From G963668345 sp965206025 (lineage in GTDB: Bacteria; Acidobacteriota; Terriglobia; Bryobacterales; UBA6623): a stretch of DNA of 64,000 nt. The notes under the pieces were generated by a model. It was given only the letters and a program-made list of their open reading frames with translations, made no database searches and was not told the origin of the DNA. The translations under genes and the position numbers were made by a program. Positions 16,625 to 25,786 of the stretch are shown here, piece after piece (position 1 is the first letter of the stretch; every line of letters starts with the position of its first letter). Location of the stretch: NCBI GenBank assembly GCA_965206025.1, contig CBDBIU010000004.1, forward strand, positions 1,488,001 to 1,552,000. Direction: 5' to 3'.

Positions 16625-17833
16625 GTGGTTAGACGCTCTACATTGATTGCAGCCGCCGGCCTGTCGGTGGTTCTGGGAACCCTCCTTGCCGCTCAATCGG
16701 CAACGGAAGGGGCGGCGACCGCCGAGCGCCGCTTGGTCGGACGAGTGACTTCCACGAACGTTGCGCAAGGGAAGCTCACCGTCGAAACCGACCAAGGGGA
16801 AACCGTAACCGTCGGGGTTGACGGCTCGACTCGATGTATGCGCGTTCCTCCGGGCGAAAAGGACCTAGCGAACGCGGTCCCGACCGTGATCGCCGACATC
16901 AACCTCGGTGACCGCGTGCTTGCCCGGGTTCCGACCTCTACGAGCGGTCCACCTGCGGCGGCGAGCCTGGTTCTGGTCATGCCCCGAGCCGACTTGGAGC
17001 AGAAGCGGAAGCAGGAACTCGCGGACTGGAAAACCCGCGGCACGGTCGGCAGAATCGCTTCGCTTGACGCCTCGGCAACAGAAGTCACGCTCGTAGCGCA
17101 GTCTCTTCGGGAAACCAAAACGACGATTGTTGCCGTTCAGAGGGAGACCGGAATCCGCCGCTACGCACCGGGGTCGATTCGCTTCCAGGAGGCTCGCCCC
17201 AGCTCGTTCGAGGAACTCAAAGTAGGCGACCAACTCTGGGTGCTCGGCGAAAGCCAAGAGAATCCCGAAGGGGCGCGCATCGAGGCGGAACAGCTTGTAG
17301 CCGGGGCCTTCCGCAACTTCGCGGCGACGGTTCGAGGCGTCGAGGCGGGCGAAAGCACGGTGAGAGTCAAAGACCTCGAGACGGGCAAGACCTTCTCGGT
17401 CCACATCGTCGAAGAATCCGTCCTGCGGCGCCTACCTGAGCGGATGGCGTTCTTTCTGGGAATGGCTCTGCAGCGGTCAAATTCCGGGGAGGCAGGCCCC
17501 CCGCGGAACTTCCGCCGAGGCGGATCGGGGCGCGGCGGACGGCCCCCGGGCGGCGGGTCCGGCGGCGCGGGCGGGGGATCGAGGCCCGGCGCGATGGGCG
17601 GGCGGCGCCCGAACATGAGCCTTCAAGAGGTTCTTCAGCGGGCGCCGGAATTCTCGATTGACGAGTTGAAACCTGGAGAGCCGCTCATCGTCTCAAGCAC
17701 GACGGGCGAGGGCGATACGCCGATCAAAGCCATCACGGTAGTAGCCGGTGTCGAGCCACTACTCGCCGCCGGCCCAGGGGCACTGGGTCCGCTGGGCGGT
17801 CCCTGGAGCATGAGCATCAACGTACCCCAGTAA
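16625..17833 (+). CDS. Secreted DUF5666-like protein with Gly/Arg-rich insert
   Basis: N-terminal signal peptide (residues 5-24, STLIAAAGLSVVLGTLLAA), then repeated small beta modules with the phrasing GRVTSTNVAQGKLTVETDQG and GTVGRIASLDASATEVTLV typical of DUF5666/OB-like extracytoplasmic domains. A Gly/Arg/Pro-rich low-complexity insert follows at about residues 295-335. The GTG start lies just after a repeat element and has GAGAGGTTGGC ahead of it. The stop is four bases before the start of the TonB-receptor gene, so the two are an operon; the protein may be a periplasmic or surface partner of that receptor. Function is otherwise unknown. Confidence 0.75.
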   Translation: MVRRSTLIAAAGLSVVLGTLLAAQSATEGAATAERRLVGRVTSTNVAQGKLTVETDQGETVTVGVDGSTRCMRVPPGEKDLANAVPTVIADINLGDRVLARVPTSTSGPPAAASLVLVMPRADLEQKRKQELADWKTRGTVGRIASLDASATEVTLVAQSLRETKTTIVAVQRETGIRRYAPGSIRFQEARPSSFEELKVGDQLWVLGESQENPEGARIEAEQLVAGAFRNFAATVRGVEAGESTVRVKDLETGKTFSVHIVEESVLRRLPERMAFFLGMALQRSNSGEAGPPRNFRRGGSGRGGRPPGGGSGGAGGGSRPGAMGGRRPNMSLQEVLQRAPEFSIDELKPGEPLIVSSTTGEGDTPIKAITVVAGVEPLLAAGPGALGPLGGPWSMSINVPQ

Positions 17834-17837
17834 GACT

Positions 17838-20828
17838 ATGCCTGAATCAAAATCTCGAGCACAAAAGCTGGATTCGATCGCGAGACTCTTCGTGTGGGTC
17901 GCCGTTTGCTTGTTGCTCGCGCTGCCCTGCTCGGCGGCCGAGGAACCCGCCAAACCCGGTACGATCAGCGGACGTGTTCTCGACGAGACAGGAGCCGTCA
18001 TTCCCGCCGCTACGGTTTTGGTCAGGAGCCCGAAGGGCGATACCCGCACGGCCGCCGCGGACAACCTGGGCGCCTACGAGGTGAGCGGTCTTGCCCCCGG
18101 GCGCTACTCGGTCCGCGCGGTTGCCCAAGGCTATGTGCCGTATGAGGAAGTATGGGTGGAAATCGAAGCCGGCTCCGGCCGGACGATCGATCTCCTCTTG
18201 CGCGTCTCTTTCGAGAAGCAAGAGGTAACCGTGGACGATGAGTCGTCGGAGGGGATCAGCGTGGATCCTCAAAGTAATGTGGGATCCCTCGTCCTGCGGG
18301 GAGAGGATCTCGACGCACTTTCCGATGACCCGGACGATCTCGCCGCCGACCTCCAGGCGCTCGCCGGGCCCTCGGCCGGCCCGAGCGGCGGCCAGATTTT
18401 CGTCGACGGGTTTTCCGGAGCCCGCCTGCCCCCGAAACACTCGATTCGGGAGATCCGCATCAATTCCGATCCCTTCTCCGCGCAATACGATCGGTTGGGC
18501 TTCGGGCGCATCGAGGTGTTTACCAAACCGGGCAGCGACAAGTTCCGAGGCAGCACGTTCCTCACCTTTAGCGACGAGAGTCTCAATTCCCGGAACCCGT
18601 TCGCTCCGAACCGCGCACCCTACCAATCCAGGCTCTTCGGAGGCGATCTCAGCGGCCCGATCAACAAGAAATCCTCCTTCTTTTTTGATGTCGAGCGCCG
18701 GGCAATCGACGACAACGCGGTTGTCAATGCAACGGTCTTGGACCCAAGCCTGTCGATCGTCCCATTTAGCCGAGCGGTGGTCACGCCGCGGCGTCGCACA
18801 TCGATCGGCCCGCGCTTCGATTACCAACTGGGCCAAAAGCACACGCTGGTGATGCGTTACCGTCACTTCCGGGATGACCTTGACGATCGGGGAGTCGGAG
18901 AGTTCTCCCTGCCGTCTCTCGCCTATGACACCCTCCGATCAGGGCACACCGTTCAGGTGACTGAGACGGCCGTGCTTAGCGCGGAGACGGTGAACGAGAC
19001 CCGGCTTCAGTTCCGGAGAAACCGGTTCGATCGGTTGGGAGACAACTCCATCCCCACGACGAACGTCCTGCAGGCGTTTCAGGACGGCGGCGCGCAGGTG
19101 GGGTTATCGGAAAACACGGTCGATAGCTGGGAGATCCAAAACTATACGACCCGTTCGCTGGGCAAGCATACCCTGAAGTTCGGCGGGCGCGCGCGAACGA
19201 CTGATGTTTTGGACTTCTCGCCGCAGAACTTCGGCGGTACGTTCACCTTTGGCGGAGGCTTCGCCCCGGAACTCGACGCGACGAACCGGGTCGTGGTCGA
19301 CGCCTCGGGGCAACCCGTGATGATCCCGATCACCTCCGTCGAGCGCTATCGCCGAACGGTTCTGTTCGGGCAGCAGGGACTGACCGGCGAGCAGATTCGT
19401 AGTCTCGGCGGGGGCGCCACTCAATTCTCCATTGCCGGCGGAAACCCTGGGGCGGAAGTAAGCCAAATGGATCTGGGTGTTTTTCTACTCGATGACTGGC
19501 GCGCGCGCCCCAATCTGTCCTTGAGCCTGGGCCTGCGCTACGAGACGCAAACGAATATCAGCCGGGGGACGAATTTCGCGCCGCGGATCGGAGTGGCCTG
19601 GTCTCCGCGAGCCGGGGCGTCGGGCCGCGGCAAGACGGTGATCCGCGGGGGCTTTGGGATGTTCTACGACCGCGTCTCCGAGGACCTGACGTTGCAGTCG
19701 CTCCGTTTCAATGGTCTTACCCAGCAGCAATACATTGTTCGCAATCCCGACTTCTACCCTTTCGTTCCTTCCACCGACACCCTCGCCGATCTGCTGGCGC
19801 CGCAGACCATCCGGCGGCTGGCGGCGGATGCGCGGGCCCCTTACCTGATGCAGACGGCCATCGGCATCGAACGCCAGCTCCCGCGCCGCACGACGGCGGC
19901 TGCCACCTACACGCACACGCGCGGCCTGAATTTGCTGCGCAGCCGCAACATCAACGCACCCCTGCCGGGGAGCGGGGAACGCCCTTTCGGCAGTGACGAC
20001 TTGTTCCAGTTCGAAACGACCGGGTTTATGCGCCAGAACCAATTGATTGCCAATGTCCGAACCCGCTTTCACTCCCGCGTGTCGCTGTTCAGCTTCTACT
20101 CCCTGAACAAGGCCAAGAGCGACACCGACGGCGTGGGCAGCTTTCCGGCTAACCAATACGACCTCAGCACCGAATATGGACGCTCCGCCCTGGACATCCG
20201 GCATCGCTTCGGAATGGGTGGATCGATCACCGGGCCCGCCGGGCTGCGATTCAGCCCGTTCATCATCCTGCGCTCCGGAGTACCTTTCAATATCACCACC
20301 GGCGGGGACAACAACGCCGACCTGATGTTCACCGACCGTCCGGCCCTGGCGACCGACCCGAACGACCCGGACGCGATTGTCACCCGCTTCGGCGTTTTCG
20401 ACCCGACTCCCGAGCCGGGAACCCCGGTCATCGCAAGGAACTTCGCCGAGGGGCCTTCCTACGCCGCGATCAATTTTCGCATCAGCAGGACGTTCGGCTT
20501 CGGAAAGAAGGCGTCCGCCTCGGCGGACGCCTCCGGAGGCCGCAGGCCCGGCGACGGGATCATGATCGGAGGCCCTCGGCACCGCCGCCGCGGCGGTCGC
20601 CGAGGACGCCGCGGGTCCTTCTTCGGAGGCGGCAGCTCCGAGCACCGCTACAGCCTTACCTTTTCCCTCTCCGCTCGAAACCTTTTCAATACAACCAACC
20701 CGGCTGCCCCGATCGGAAACCTGACCTCACAGCTATTCGGACAGTCCAACGCGTCAGCGGGATTTGGCCGAGGCAGCTCGGGCGCCGGGAACCGTACGAT
20801 CCGTTTGCAGCTGCGCTTCAGTTTCTGA
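17838..20828 (+). CDS. TonB-dependent receptor with carboxypeptidase-regulatory-like domain
   Basis: A 996-residue outer-membrane protein. The signal peptide (residues 11-34) is followed by a beta-sandwich domain (about 36-120: GTISGRVLDETGAVIPAATV, then GAYEVSGLAPGRYSVRA). Next come a plug-like region (GEDLDALSDDPDDLAADLQALAG, VDGFSGARLPPKHSIREIRIN) and a beta barrel to the end. The chain ends in IRLQLRFSF, a good BAM signal with terminal Phe. This architecture is characteristic of the expanded Oar-like receptor families of Acidobacteria. A Gly/Arg-rich insert interrupts a late barrel loop (about 890-930). It should import or bind a large substrate, but I cannot tell which. Co-transcribed with the DUF5666 gene. 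Confidence 0.9.
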   Translation: MPESKSRAQKLDSIARLFVWVAVCLLLALPCSAAEEPAKPGTISGRVLDETGAVIPAATVLVRSPKGDTRTAAADNLGAYEVSGLAPGRYSVRAVAQGYVPYEEVWVEIEAGSGRTIDLLLRVSFEKQEVTVDDESSEGISVDPQSNVGSLVLRGEDLDALSDDPDDLAADLQALAGPSAGPSGGQIFVDGFSGARLPPKHSIREIRINSDPFSAQYDRLGFGRIEVFTKPGSDKFRGSTFLTFSDESLNSRNPFAPNRAPYQSRLFGGDLSGPINKKSSFFFDVERRAIDDNAVVNATVLDPSLSIVPFSRAVVTPRRRTSIGPRFDYQLGQKHTLVMRYRHFRDDLDDRGVGEFSLPSLAYDTLRSGHTVQVTETAVLSAETVNETRLQFRRNRFDRLGDNSIPTTNVLQAFQDGGAQVGLSENTVDSWEIQNYTTRSLGKHTLKFGGRARTTDVLDFSPQNFGGTFTFGGGFAPELDATNRVVVDASGQPVMIPITSVERYRRTVLFGQQGLTGEQIRSLGGGATQFSIAGGNPGAEVSQMDLGVFLLDDWRARPNLSLSLGLRYETQTNISRGTNFAPRIGVAWSPRAGASGRGKTVIRGGFGMFYDRVSEDLTLQSLRFNGLTQQQYIVRNPDFYPFVPSTDTLADLLAPQTIRRLAADARAPYLMQTAIGIERQLPRRTTAAATYTHTRGLNLLRSRNINAPLPGSGERPFGSDDLFQFETTGFMRQNQLIANVRTRFHSRVSLFSFYSLNKAKSDTDGVGSFPANQYDLSTEYGRSALDIRHRFGMGGSITGPAGLRFSPFIILRSGVPFNITTGGDNNADLMFTDRPALATDPNDPDAIVTRFGVFDPTPEPGTPVIARNFAEGPSYAAINFRISRTFGFGKKASASADASGGRRPGDGIMIGGPRHRRRGGRRGRRGSFFGGGSSEHRYSLTFSLSARNLFNTTNPAAPIGNLTSQLFGQSNASAGFGRGSSGAGNRTIRLQLRFSF

Positions 20829-20972
20829 ATAGTGAACCGTGCCGAGACGCGCCTGGCTGACCGGCGAAGAATCGGCTGTGGTAGACTTCAGCGTTCGCGG
20901 CGGGGCGGCCTGCCAGAGGGAGTCCGGCGCTGTCTGTCCATGCGCTCTGATCTTTGTGAATAGGAGAAAACC

Positions 20973-23210
20973 GTGAGAATGAATCGTCGAGATTTCGGAC
21001 GCGGTCTGGGGATGATGTCGCTGGCGGCGGGACTGCCCGCCGCGGCGCAGTCGAGCGCGGCCGCCAGCCGGGACGAAGAGTTCGTCCCCTGGTACCGCAA
21101 GCTCAAGGTCGGCATTGAGATCGGGCCGACGGGCAACAACGACGGTGACGACATTTTCATGTCAAAAGCTACCGGCAAGGAGTGGATCGAGCAGCTGGTG
21201 GTGGCCAAGGCGCAGTACGCCGTCCTGTTCATGAAGGACTTTGAGTTTGCGTTTTACGCCAGCCGCATCGCCCGGCAGTGTCCGAATCTGAAAGGCCGCG
21301 ATCTGTTGCGTGAGTGCTTCGACGAAGCGGCCAAGCACGAGATGCCAATCATCGTCTACCAGCAGATCCAATACGATTCGGCGGCTTGGCGAAAGTACCC
21401 CGACTACCGCATGCAGGACGTCGACGGAAAGGACATCCCCAACCGGCTCTGCTACAACCGCGGCTATCTCGAGCACTCCAAGCGAGTCGCCGATGAGCTG
21501 ATGGAATACGAGATTGCCGGGTTTCATTTCGACATGCTCGACTACGGCTTTGGCAAGCCCTACGGGTGTTGGTGCCCGACTTGTCGGGACTTATTTCAAA
21601 AACAGCACGGCGTCGAGATGCCTCGGAAGCGAACCTGGGACGAGCTTTGGGAAAAGTTCCTACAGTTCCGGTATGCATCGAATTCGAGCTTCTGCAACGA
21701 GCTTCGCGCTTATGTCCATTCCAAGAATCCGCGAGTCTCGGTTGACTTCAACTACCACGGCTATCCGCCCTTTGACTGGCAGGTGGGCGAGCTGCCGATA
21801 CCGCACTCGGCGATGAGCGACTTCGTCACGGCCGAGGGGCTGCCGTGGGCCTTCGGCTACACGATGCCGAGCCTGATTACGCTCTTCATGGTCGCCAGCC
21901 ATCCGGAGGGGTTGGCTCAGGGGGTAACCTGGCGGGGAATTCGCGAGTATCACGACTACACGGTGCGGCCGGCGATCGACATCAAGGCCGAGGTCATGAC
22001 CTACCTGGCCCACGGAGCGTTTTGCACCATCGTGGACAAGGCCGATTACGAGGGCACTCTCGACCATGAAGCCTACCGCCGCATGGGCGAAGCCTTCGGC
22101 GAGGCGCGAGCGAAGAGCGAGTACTTCGGTCACAGGCCGGTGCGGGAGGCGGGTATCTACTTTTCCGAGCGCACGCGGGACTGGTACGGCCAAGGGGATG
22201 AGACGCCCGCCAAGATCATGCGGATCGAGCGAATGCCGACGCAAAAGTACTACCAGTCTTTTCTCGGGGCGCACAGCGCCATGGTCGAGGGCCACATACC
22301 TTGCGGGATCCTTTTCGACGGGAATCTCTCGGTCGAAAAGCTGCGCGAGTTCCCGGTTGCCTACTTGCCGAACGCGGCCTGCCTCACCGAGAAGCAGGCC
22401 GGCCTGCTGCGAGAGTACGTCGAGACGGGCGGCAACCTGCTCGCCACCGGCCTCACCGGCCTCTATGACGGGATGGGCAGGCCGAGGAAGGAATCGGTGA
22501 TCGCGGAGTTGATCGGCGCAAAGTTCGTCCGGCGGATGGAAACCAAAGACCACTACTTTCGATTTGACGCTCCCGACGGCGAGCTGGGCAGGTCGTTGCA
22601 AGCGGATATTCCATCGGATTGGTTCATGCTGGCCTGGGGCGACTGGGGCGTGTTCGAGCCGAACGGGGCCCAGACGATCGGCCGGTTGTGGCTTCCGCAT
22701 CGCACGCCGAAGCGCAGTTGGGAAGGTGAAGATCCGCACCGCGCCATGTCGGCCAAGGAGGCCGTGGGACCGGCGGTGTTCGTGAACCAGGTCGGCGAAG
22801 GGCGGGTTGTCTACATACCGGCTTCACCGGACGCCAGTTGGGGCGCCGAATATCGCATGCCCGAGCATCGCCTCCTGATCCGCAACGTCATTCGCTACCT
22901 GAACCCGGCGCCTCCAGTCGTCGTGGATGCTCCCTCAACCGTCGAGATCGTCGTTACCAAGGACGACGCCGGCCGGCGCTGGATCATCCACTTCCTCTCG
23001 GGCGTTGCCGGGGGAGTCTACACGCGCGGTCTCTCACCGCATTCGCTGGGGCCGGTTCAGGAACCACGTCTCTACAAGGCAAGCGTCGAAGTGCGCTCGC
23101 CGATTCGCAGCGTCAAGGTCCTAGGCGCCGGCACAAAGGCCAAACGGAAGGGACGTACGATCCGGCTGCAGACCGATGAAGTGCACGAGGCCCTGGTGAT
23201 CGGGGTGTAG
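20973..23210 (+). CDS. Tat-exported glycoside-hydrolase-like protein (GHL6 plus beta-galactosidase trimerisation-like)
   Basis: The signal sequence has the twin-arginine motif NRRDFGRGLGMMSLAAGLPA. The N-terminal half is a barrel of the hypothetical glycoside hydrolase 6 kind: FAFYASRIARQCPNLKGRDL, YRMQDVDGKDIPNRLCYN, and GFHFDMLDYGFG followed by the paired cysteines GCWCPTCRDLF. Residues 370-640 resemble the glutamine-amidotransferase-like trimerisation domain of GH42 enzymes (FPVAYLPNAACLTEKQAGLLREYVETGGNLLATG). The GTG at 20973 is preferred over the ATG six bases later because AGGAG is six bases ahead of it. Likely acts on a glycan outside the cytoplasm; the neighbouring TonB receptor supports that. 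The family is poorly characterised. Confidence 0.8.
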   Translation: MRMNRRDFGRGLGMMSLAAGLPAAAQSSAAASRDEEFVPWYRKLKVGIEIGPTGNNDGDDIFMSKATGKEWIEQLVVAKAQYAVLFMKDFEFAFYASRIARQCPNLKGRDLLRECFDEAAKHEMPIIVYQQIQYDSAAWRKYPDYRMQDVDGKDIPNRLCYNRGYLEHSKRVADELMEYEIAGFHFDMLDYGFGKPYGCWCPTCRDLFQKQHGVEMPRKRTWDELWEKFLQFRYASNSSFCNELRAYVHSKNPRVSVDFNYHGYPPFDWQVGELPIPHSAMSDFVTAEGLPWAFGYTMPSLITLFMVASHPEGLAQGVTWRGIREYHDYTVRPAIDIKAEVMTYLAHGAFCTIVDKADYEGTLDHEAYRRMGEAFGEARAKSEYFGHRPVREAGIYFSERTRDWYGQGDETPAKIMRIERMPTQKYYQSFLGAHSAMVEGHIPCGILFDGNLSVEKLREFPVAYLPNAACLTEKQAGLLREYVETGGNLLATGLTGLYDGMGRPRKESVIAELIGAKFVRRMETKDHYFRFDAPDGELGRSLQADIPSDWFMLAWGDWGVFEPNGAQTIGRLWLPHRTPKRSWEGEDPHRAMSAKEAVGPAVFVNQVGEGRVVYIPASPDASWGAEYRMPEHRLLIRNVIRYLNPAPPVVVDAPSTVEIVVTKDDAGRRWIIHFLSGVAGGVYTRGLSPHSLGPVQEPRLYKASVEVRSPIRSVKVLGAGTKAKRKGRTIRLQTDEVHEALVIGV

Positions 23211-23212
23211 TA

Positions 23213-23303
23213 GGGACGCTTTTCTCACCACGTGGCGAGGCGAAGTGCGTGAGAAGCTCGTCAGTACAAGGCGCGCGCTGCTCCGCGCCGAATTTCTTGA
23301 ACC
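23213..23303 (+). repeat. Left half of a CTAG-type MITE-like repeat
   Basis: CTTTTCTCACCACGTGGCG and the following 70 bases match subfamily A up to the ATTTCTTGAA segment, after which similarity ends. The CTAG has decayed to GGACG. Confidence 0.7.
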
Positions 23304-23382
23304 ATGCTGGCTGGTAGCTCCGGGCCGCGCGGGGGCCGGGTGTGGGTCTCCCCGCCTGATCCATTGCGGCGGAAGACGACCC

Positions 23383-23438
23383 ATGTGGCGCGCGCATTCT
23401 TGCGTGCCGTGTCGCCATTCTTGGCGACATCGAGCGGC
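23383..23438. repeat. Double-hairpin REP-like repeat (family 2), inverted
   Basis: GTGGCGCGCGCATTCTTGCG, then TGCCGTGTCGCCATTCTTGG and CGACATCG. Same unit as at 8750 and 11352 read on the other strand. Confidence 0.65.
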
Positions 23439-23696
23439 ACGAGCAATCGTGTGTTGAGCACGCAACCCCAACGGCCGCGGGGCCCTCAACCGCACCCTTG
23501 CGGGCGCGGCTCTGTCGAGGTGTGTTCCGCCTCAAAGCGAACGCCTCGGGAGACCAACCGGACCAGACAGAGCCGCGGGCGCAAGCCCGCGGTCAAGGTT
23601 GTGAATCACGCGGGTTGCTGGGACAAGTCCCGTAGCGAAGGGCTGGGTCGCCGTTTGGCCCAGACCTGCGGTCTTTTCCGGCCCCTCGCGCGGCCT

Positions 23697-23750
23697 TTTG
23701 TGGCGCGCGCATTCTTGCGTGCCGTGTCACCATGCCTGGCGACATGTCCC
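23697..23750. repeat. Double-hairpin REP-like repeat (family 2), inverted
   Basis: GTGGCGCGCGCATTCTTGCG followed by TGCCGTGTCACCATGCCTGG and CGACAT. A second copy only 300 bases from the previous one, in the same orientation. Confidence 0.65.
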
Positions 23751-23981
23751 AGTCGCACGCCGGCCTGCCCGCTGGGCCGATGAGTAGGTGGATTTTCAGC
23801 CGCGGCCATTTGAAACGTGGCGTCGAGGCCAACACTGAAACGCAACCGGGCGTCGGCCTTCTACAATGGTTGTAAGGTCCCCAAGCGAAGTGCCGACGAA
23901 GCGCCGGGGGGATTCTTTGGTTGTCCGGTGCTGCTCTTCAGGACTTCCTGACTCGACCCGGCACGGCTGCTTCTCCGTACC

Positions 23982-24809
23982 ATGGCCCACCCGCGCATGT
24001 GCCCTCACTGTAGGGCCTTCATAGATCCCAAGGCCAAGATCTGCGACTACTGCGGCAATGAGCTCGGAAAACCGCTGTGGAAGCAGCAAGCGGCTTCAAC
24101 CGGGGGACGAGGCCTCATTCCTCAGAGCAACTTCACTACGCTCATTATCTTGCTCGTGAACTTCGGTCTGTTCGCCGCGACGCTGATCATGACCTTCAAG
24201 CAAGGCGACTCCACGGGTCTGATGGCCGGCATAGACGGCCACGTCCTGCGGTTGTTCGGCGCCAAGGACAGATTCCTGATTCTCCATGGAGAGTGGTGGA
24301 GATTGGTCACGGCAGGTTTCCTCCACGGCGGCGTTCTCCACATACTGATGAATTCCTGGGTCATGTTTGACTTGGGTTTCCGCGTGGAGGAACTGTTCGG
24401 TACGGCGCGCTTCTTGGTGATCTACCTCGTCTCAAGTGCTTGTGGTTTCGTGGCCAGCACGTTTTGGACTCCGTATTTGTCCATCGGGGCCTCGGCCGGC
24501 ATCTTCGGCCTGATCGGGGCCATGATCGCCGACGGGCGCCGCAGTGGCGACCCGATCATGTCGTCCATGTATCTACGGTGGGCGCTCATTATTCTCGTGA
24601 TAGGCTTCCTGCCGTTCTTTCCTTTTGATAATGCAGCCCATGTCGGTGGTCTCGTGGCAGGATTCTTGATCGCCTATTTTGGAGGCACGCCGAGGATCTC
24701 CGACCCGATCGAATCGGTCTGGAAGGTGGCCGCGGGCACGGCGCTCGCCGTGGTCGCCCTTTCCTTCTATCTCGCCTACGAGTCGCTGTCGGAGAGAATG
24801 CTCTTTTGA
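23982..24809 (+). CDS. Rhomboid-family intramembrane serine protease with zinc ribbon
   Basis: Cleaves within or beside transmembrane helices of substrate proteins. A zinc ribbon (CPHC at residues 7-10 and CDYC at 20-23) precedes six to seven transmembrane segments. The diagnostic pieces are HGEWWRLVTAGFLHGGVLHILMN cut across TM2, with the HxxxN-like turn, the catalytic Ser in the GASAGIFGLIG helix (about residue 173) and the catalytic His in DNAAHVGGL (about residue 218). 275 residues fits a bacterial rhomboid with an N-terminal cytosolic domain. It is flanked by repeat-rich DNA on both sides and is probably monocistronic. Substrate unknown. Confidence 0.92.
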   Translation: MAHPRMCPHCRAFIDPKAKICDYCGNELGKPLWKQQAASTGGRGLIPQSNFTTLIILLVNFGLFAATLIMTFKQGDSTGLMAGIDGHVLRLFGAKDRFLILHGEWWRLVTAGFLHGGVLHILMNSWVMFDLGFRVEELFGTARFLVIYLVSSACGFVASTFWTPYLSIGASAGIFGLIGAMIADGRRSGDPIMSSMYLRWALIILVIGFLPFFPFDNAAHVGGLVAGFLIAYFGGTPRISDPIESVWKVAAGTALAVVALSFYLAYESLSERMLF

Positions 24810-25623
24810 CGGGGAGTATTCGGTCCCGTTTGACGATCATGTTCGCAAACTTCAAGCAGGGACCGGGCTCGGCCAGAGGAAGCCCTTCGCCGGATCGGCG
24901 GGAATCCTTAGCAACTCATGCGCGTTCTGTGGTGCAGGATCGTAGGCGGATAGTGCAAACCCCACCTACGATTAGGTGGGCGAGACCAATGGAGAGCTGC
25001 CACACGGGTCCGTTGGTGAGCGTGCGTAAGGTCATCGGAGAGCATCACATCTCTCAGTGATGTGTCTCTAGTGTCACTGACGTTCATCGAGCTCGCAGTG
25101 TGCACCCATTCTGGCCAGAGAAGCTTTCAGGACCGGTCGTCATCCCGTGCCCCTCCGGGTTGTTTCTGACTCGCCACGAGTCTCCGGACACCGAGCCTCT
25201 GGTCTTGCTTGTCCACTCGGTCACAGATCCCAACCACTCCTGTTTCACTGACTTCGGGCCTCTGTCAGGCTCAAACTTGGACCGCCACGCTAGAATGAGT
25301 GCGGCCTGTTTTCGCGCACCGCTCTTTCGTCCGGCGGCGACTCGAAGCGAAAAAGAAAAATACCAAACAAAGCCAACTTCTTATTGTTAATCTCTAAGCA
25401 CTTATAAATACAATGTTACAGAAAGATATCCGAAGGTAAAGCTTAAGCCCTCTGAGGGCCGTCTTGAAGGCCCTCAAACGAACCCCTTCTCGCTTCCCGG
25501 CCCCGGCCTCGAGCCTTCTCTATAGCCTGGGCAAACCCGCGACGATAGCTAGGCGTGCGCTTGGCTACCATGGCCGGGGACGGTACCGGCCAAGCGAACT
25601 GGCCCGGTAGGTGGAAAGCTCAA
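24810..25623. other. Gene-free stretch with hairpins and an AT-rich patch
   Basis: No gene recognised. CCCACCTA CGAT TAGGTGGG (near 24962) is an 8-bp hairpin, CATCAC/GTGATG form another near 25045-25065, and GAGGGCC/GGCCCTC pair at 25454-25475. Bases 25350-25440 are clearly AT-rich relative to the window. The missing 5' part of the ligase gene that follows the IS21 element is not found here. Confidence 0.45.
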
Positions 25624-25786
25624 GGGCGGAGTAAATTTGGACCACTTCGGCGGAGCAAAAGTAGACCAGTTGGTGAAGGGGTAGCGGTTTTCGTGGGACG
25701 GCTGGAACGGAGCCTGCGGTCGCCCTTTAGGGCGGCCCAGGCGTAGTGGAGGCCGTCCCACGAAAACCGGGCGAGTGGCCGGTGGG

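Larger units (their letters stand above)
23211..23981. other. Repeat-rich intergenic region
   Basis: Carries a left-half copy of the CTAG repeat, two inverted family-2 double hairpins, and CAGAGCCGCGGGCGCAAGCC-type motifs (near 23570) also seen at 55.9-56.3 kb. No gene is supported in about 770 bases; the open frames here are GC-driven. Confidence 0.55.

Noticed and set aside
17847..22739. Long minus-strand frames (about 339-386 residues) opposite the TonB receptor and the Tat glycosidase.
   Set aside because: They are antisense shadows in GC-rich DNA with no domain-like sequence; the plus-strand genes are clearly real.
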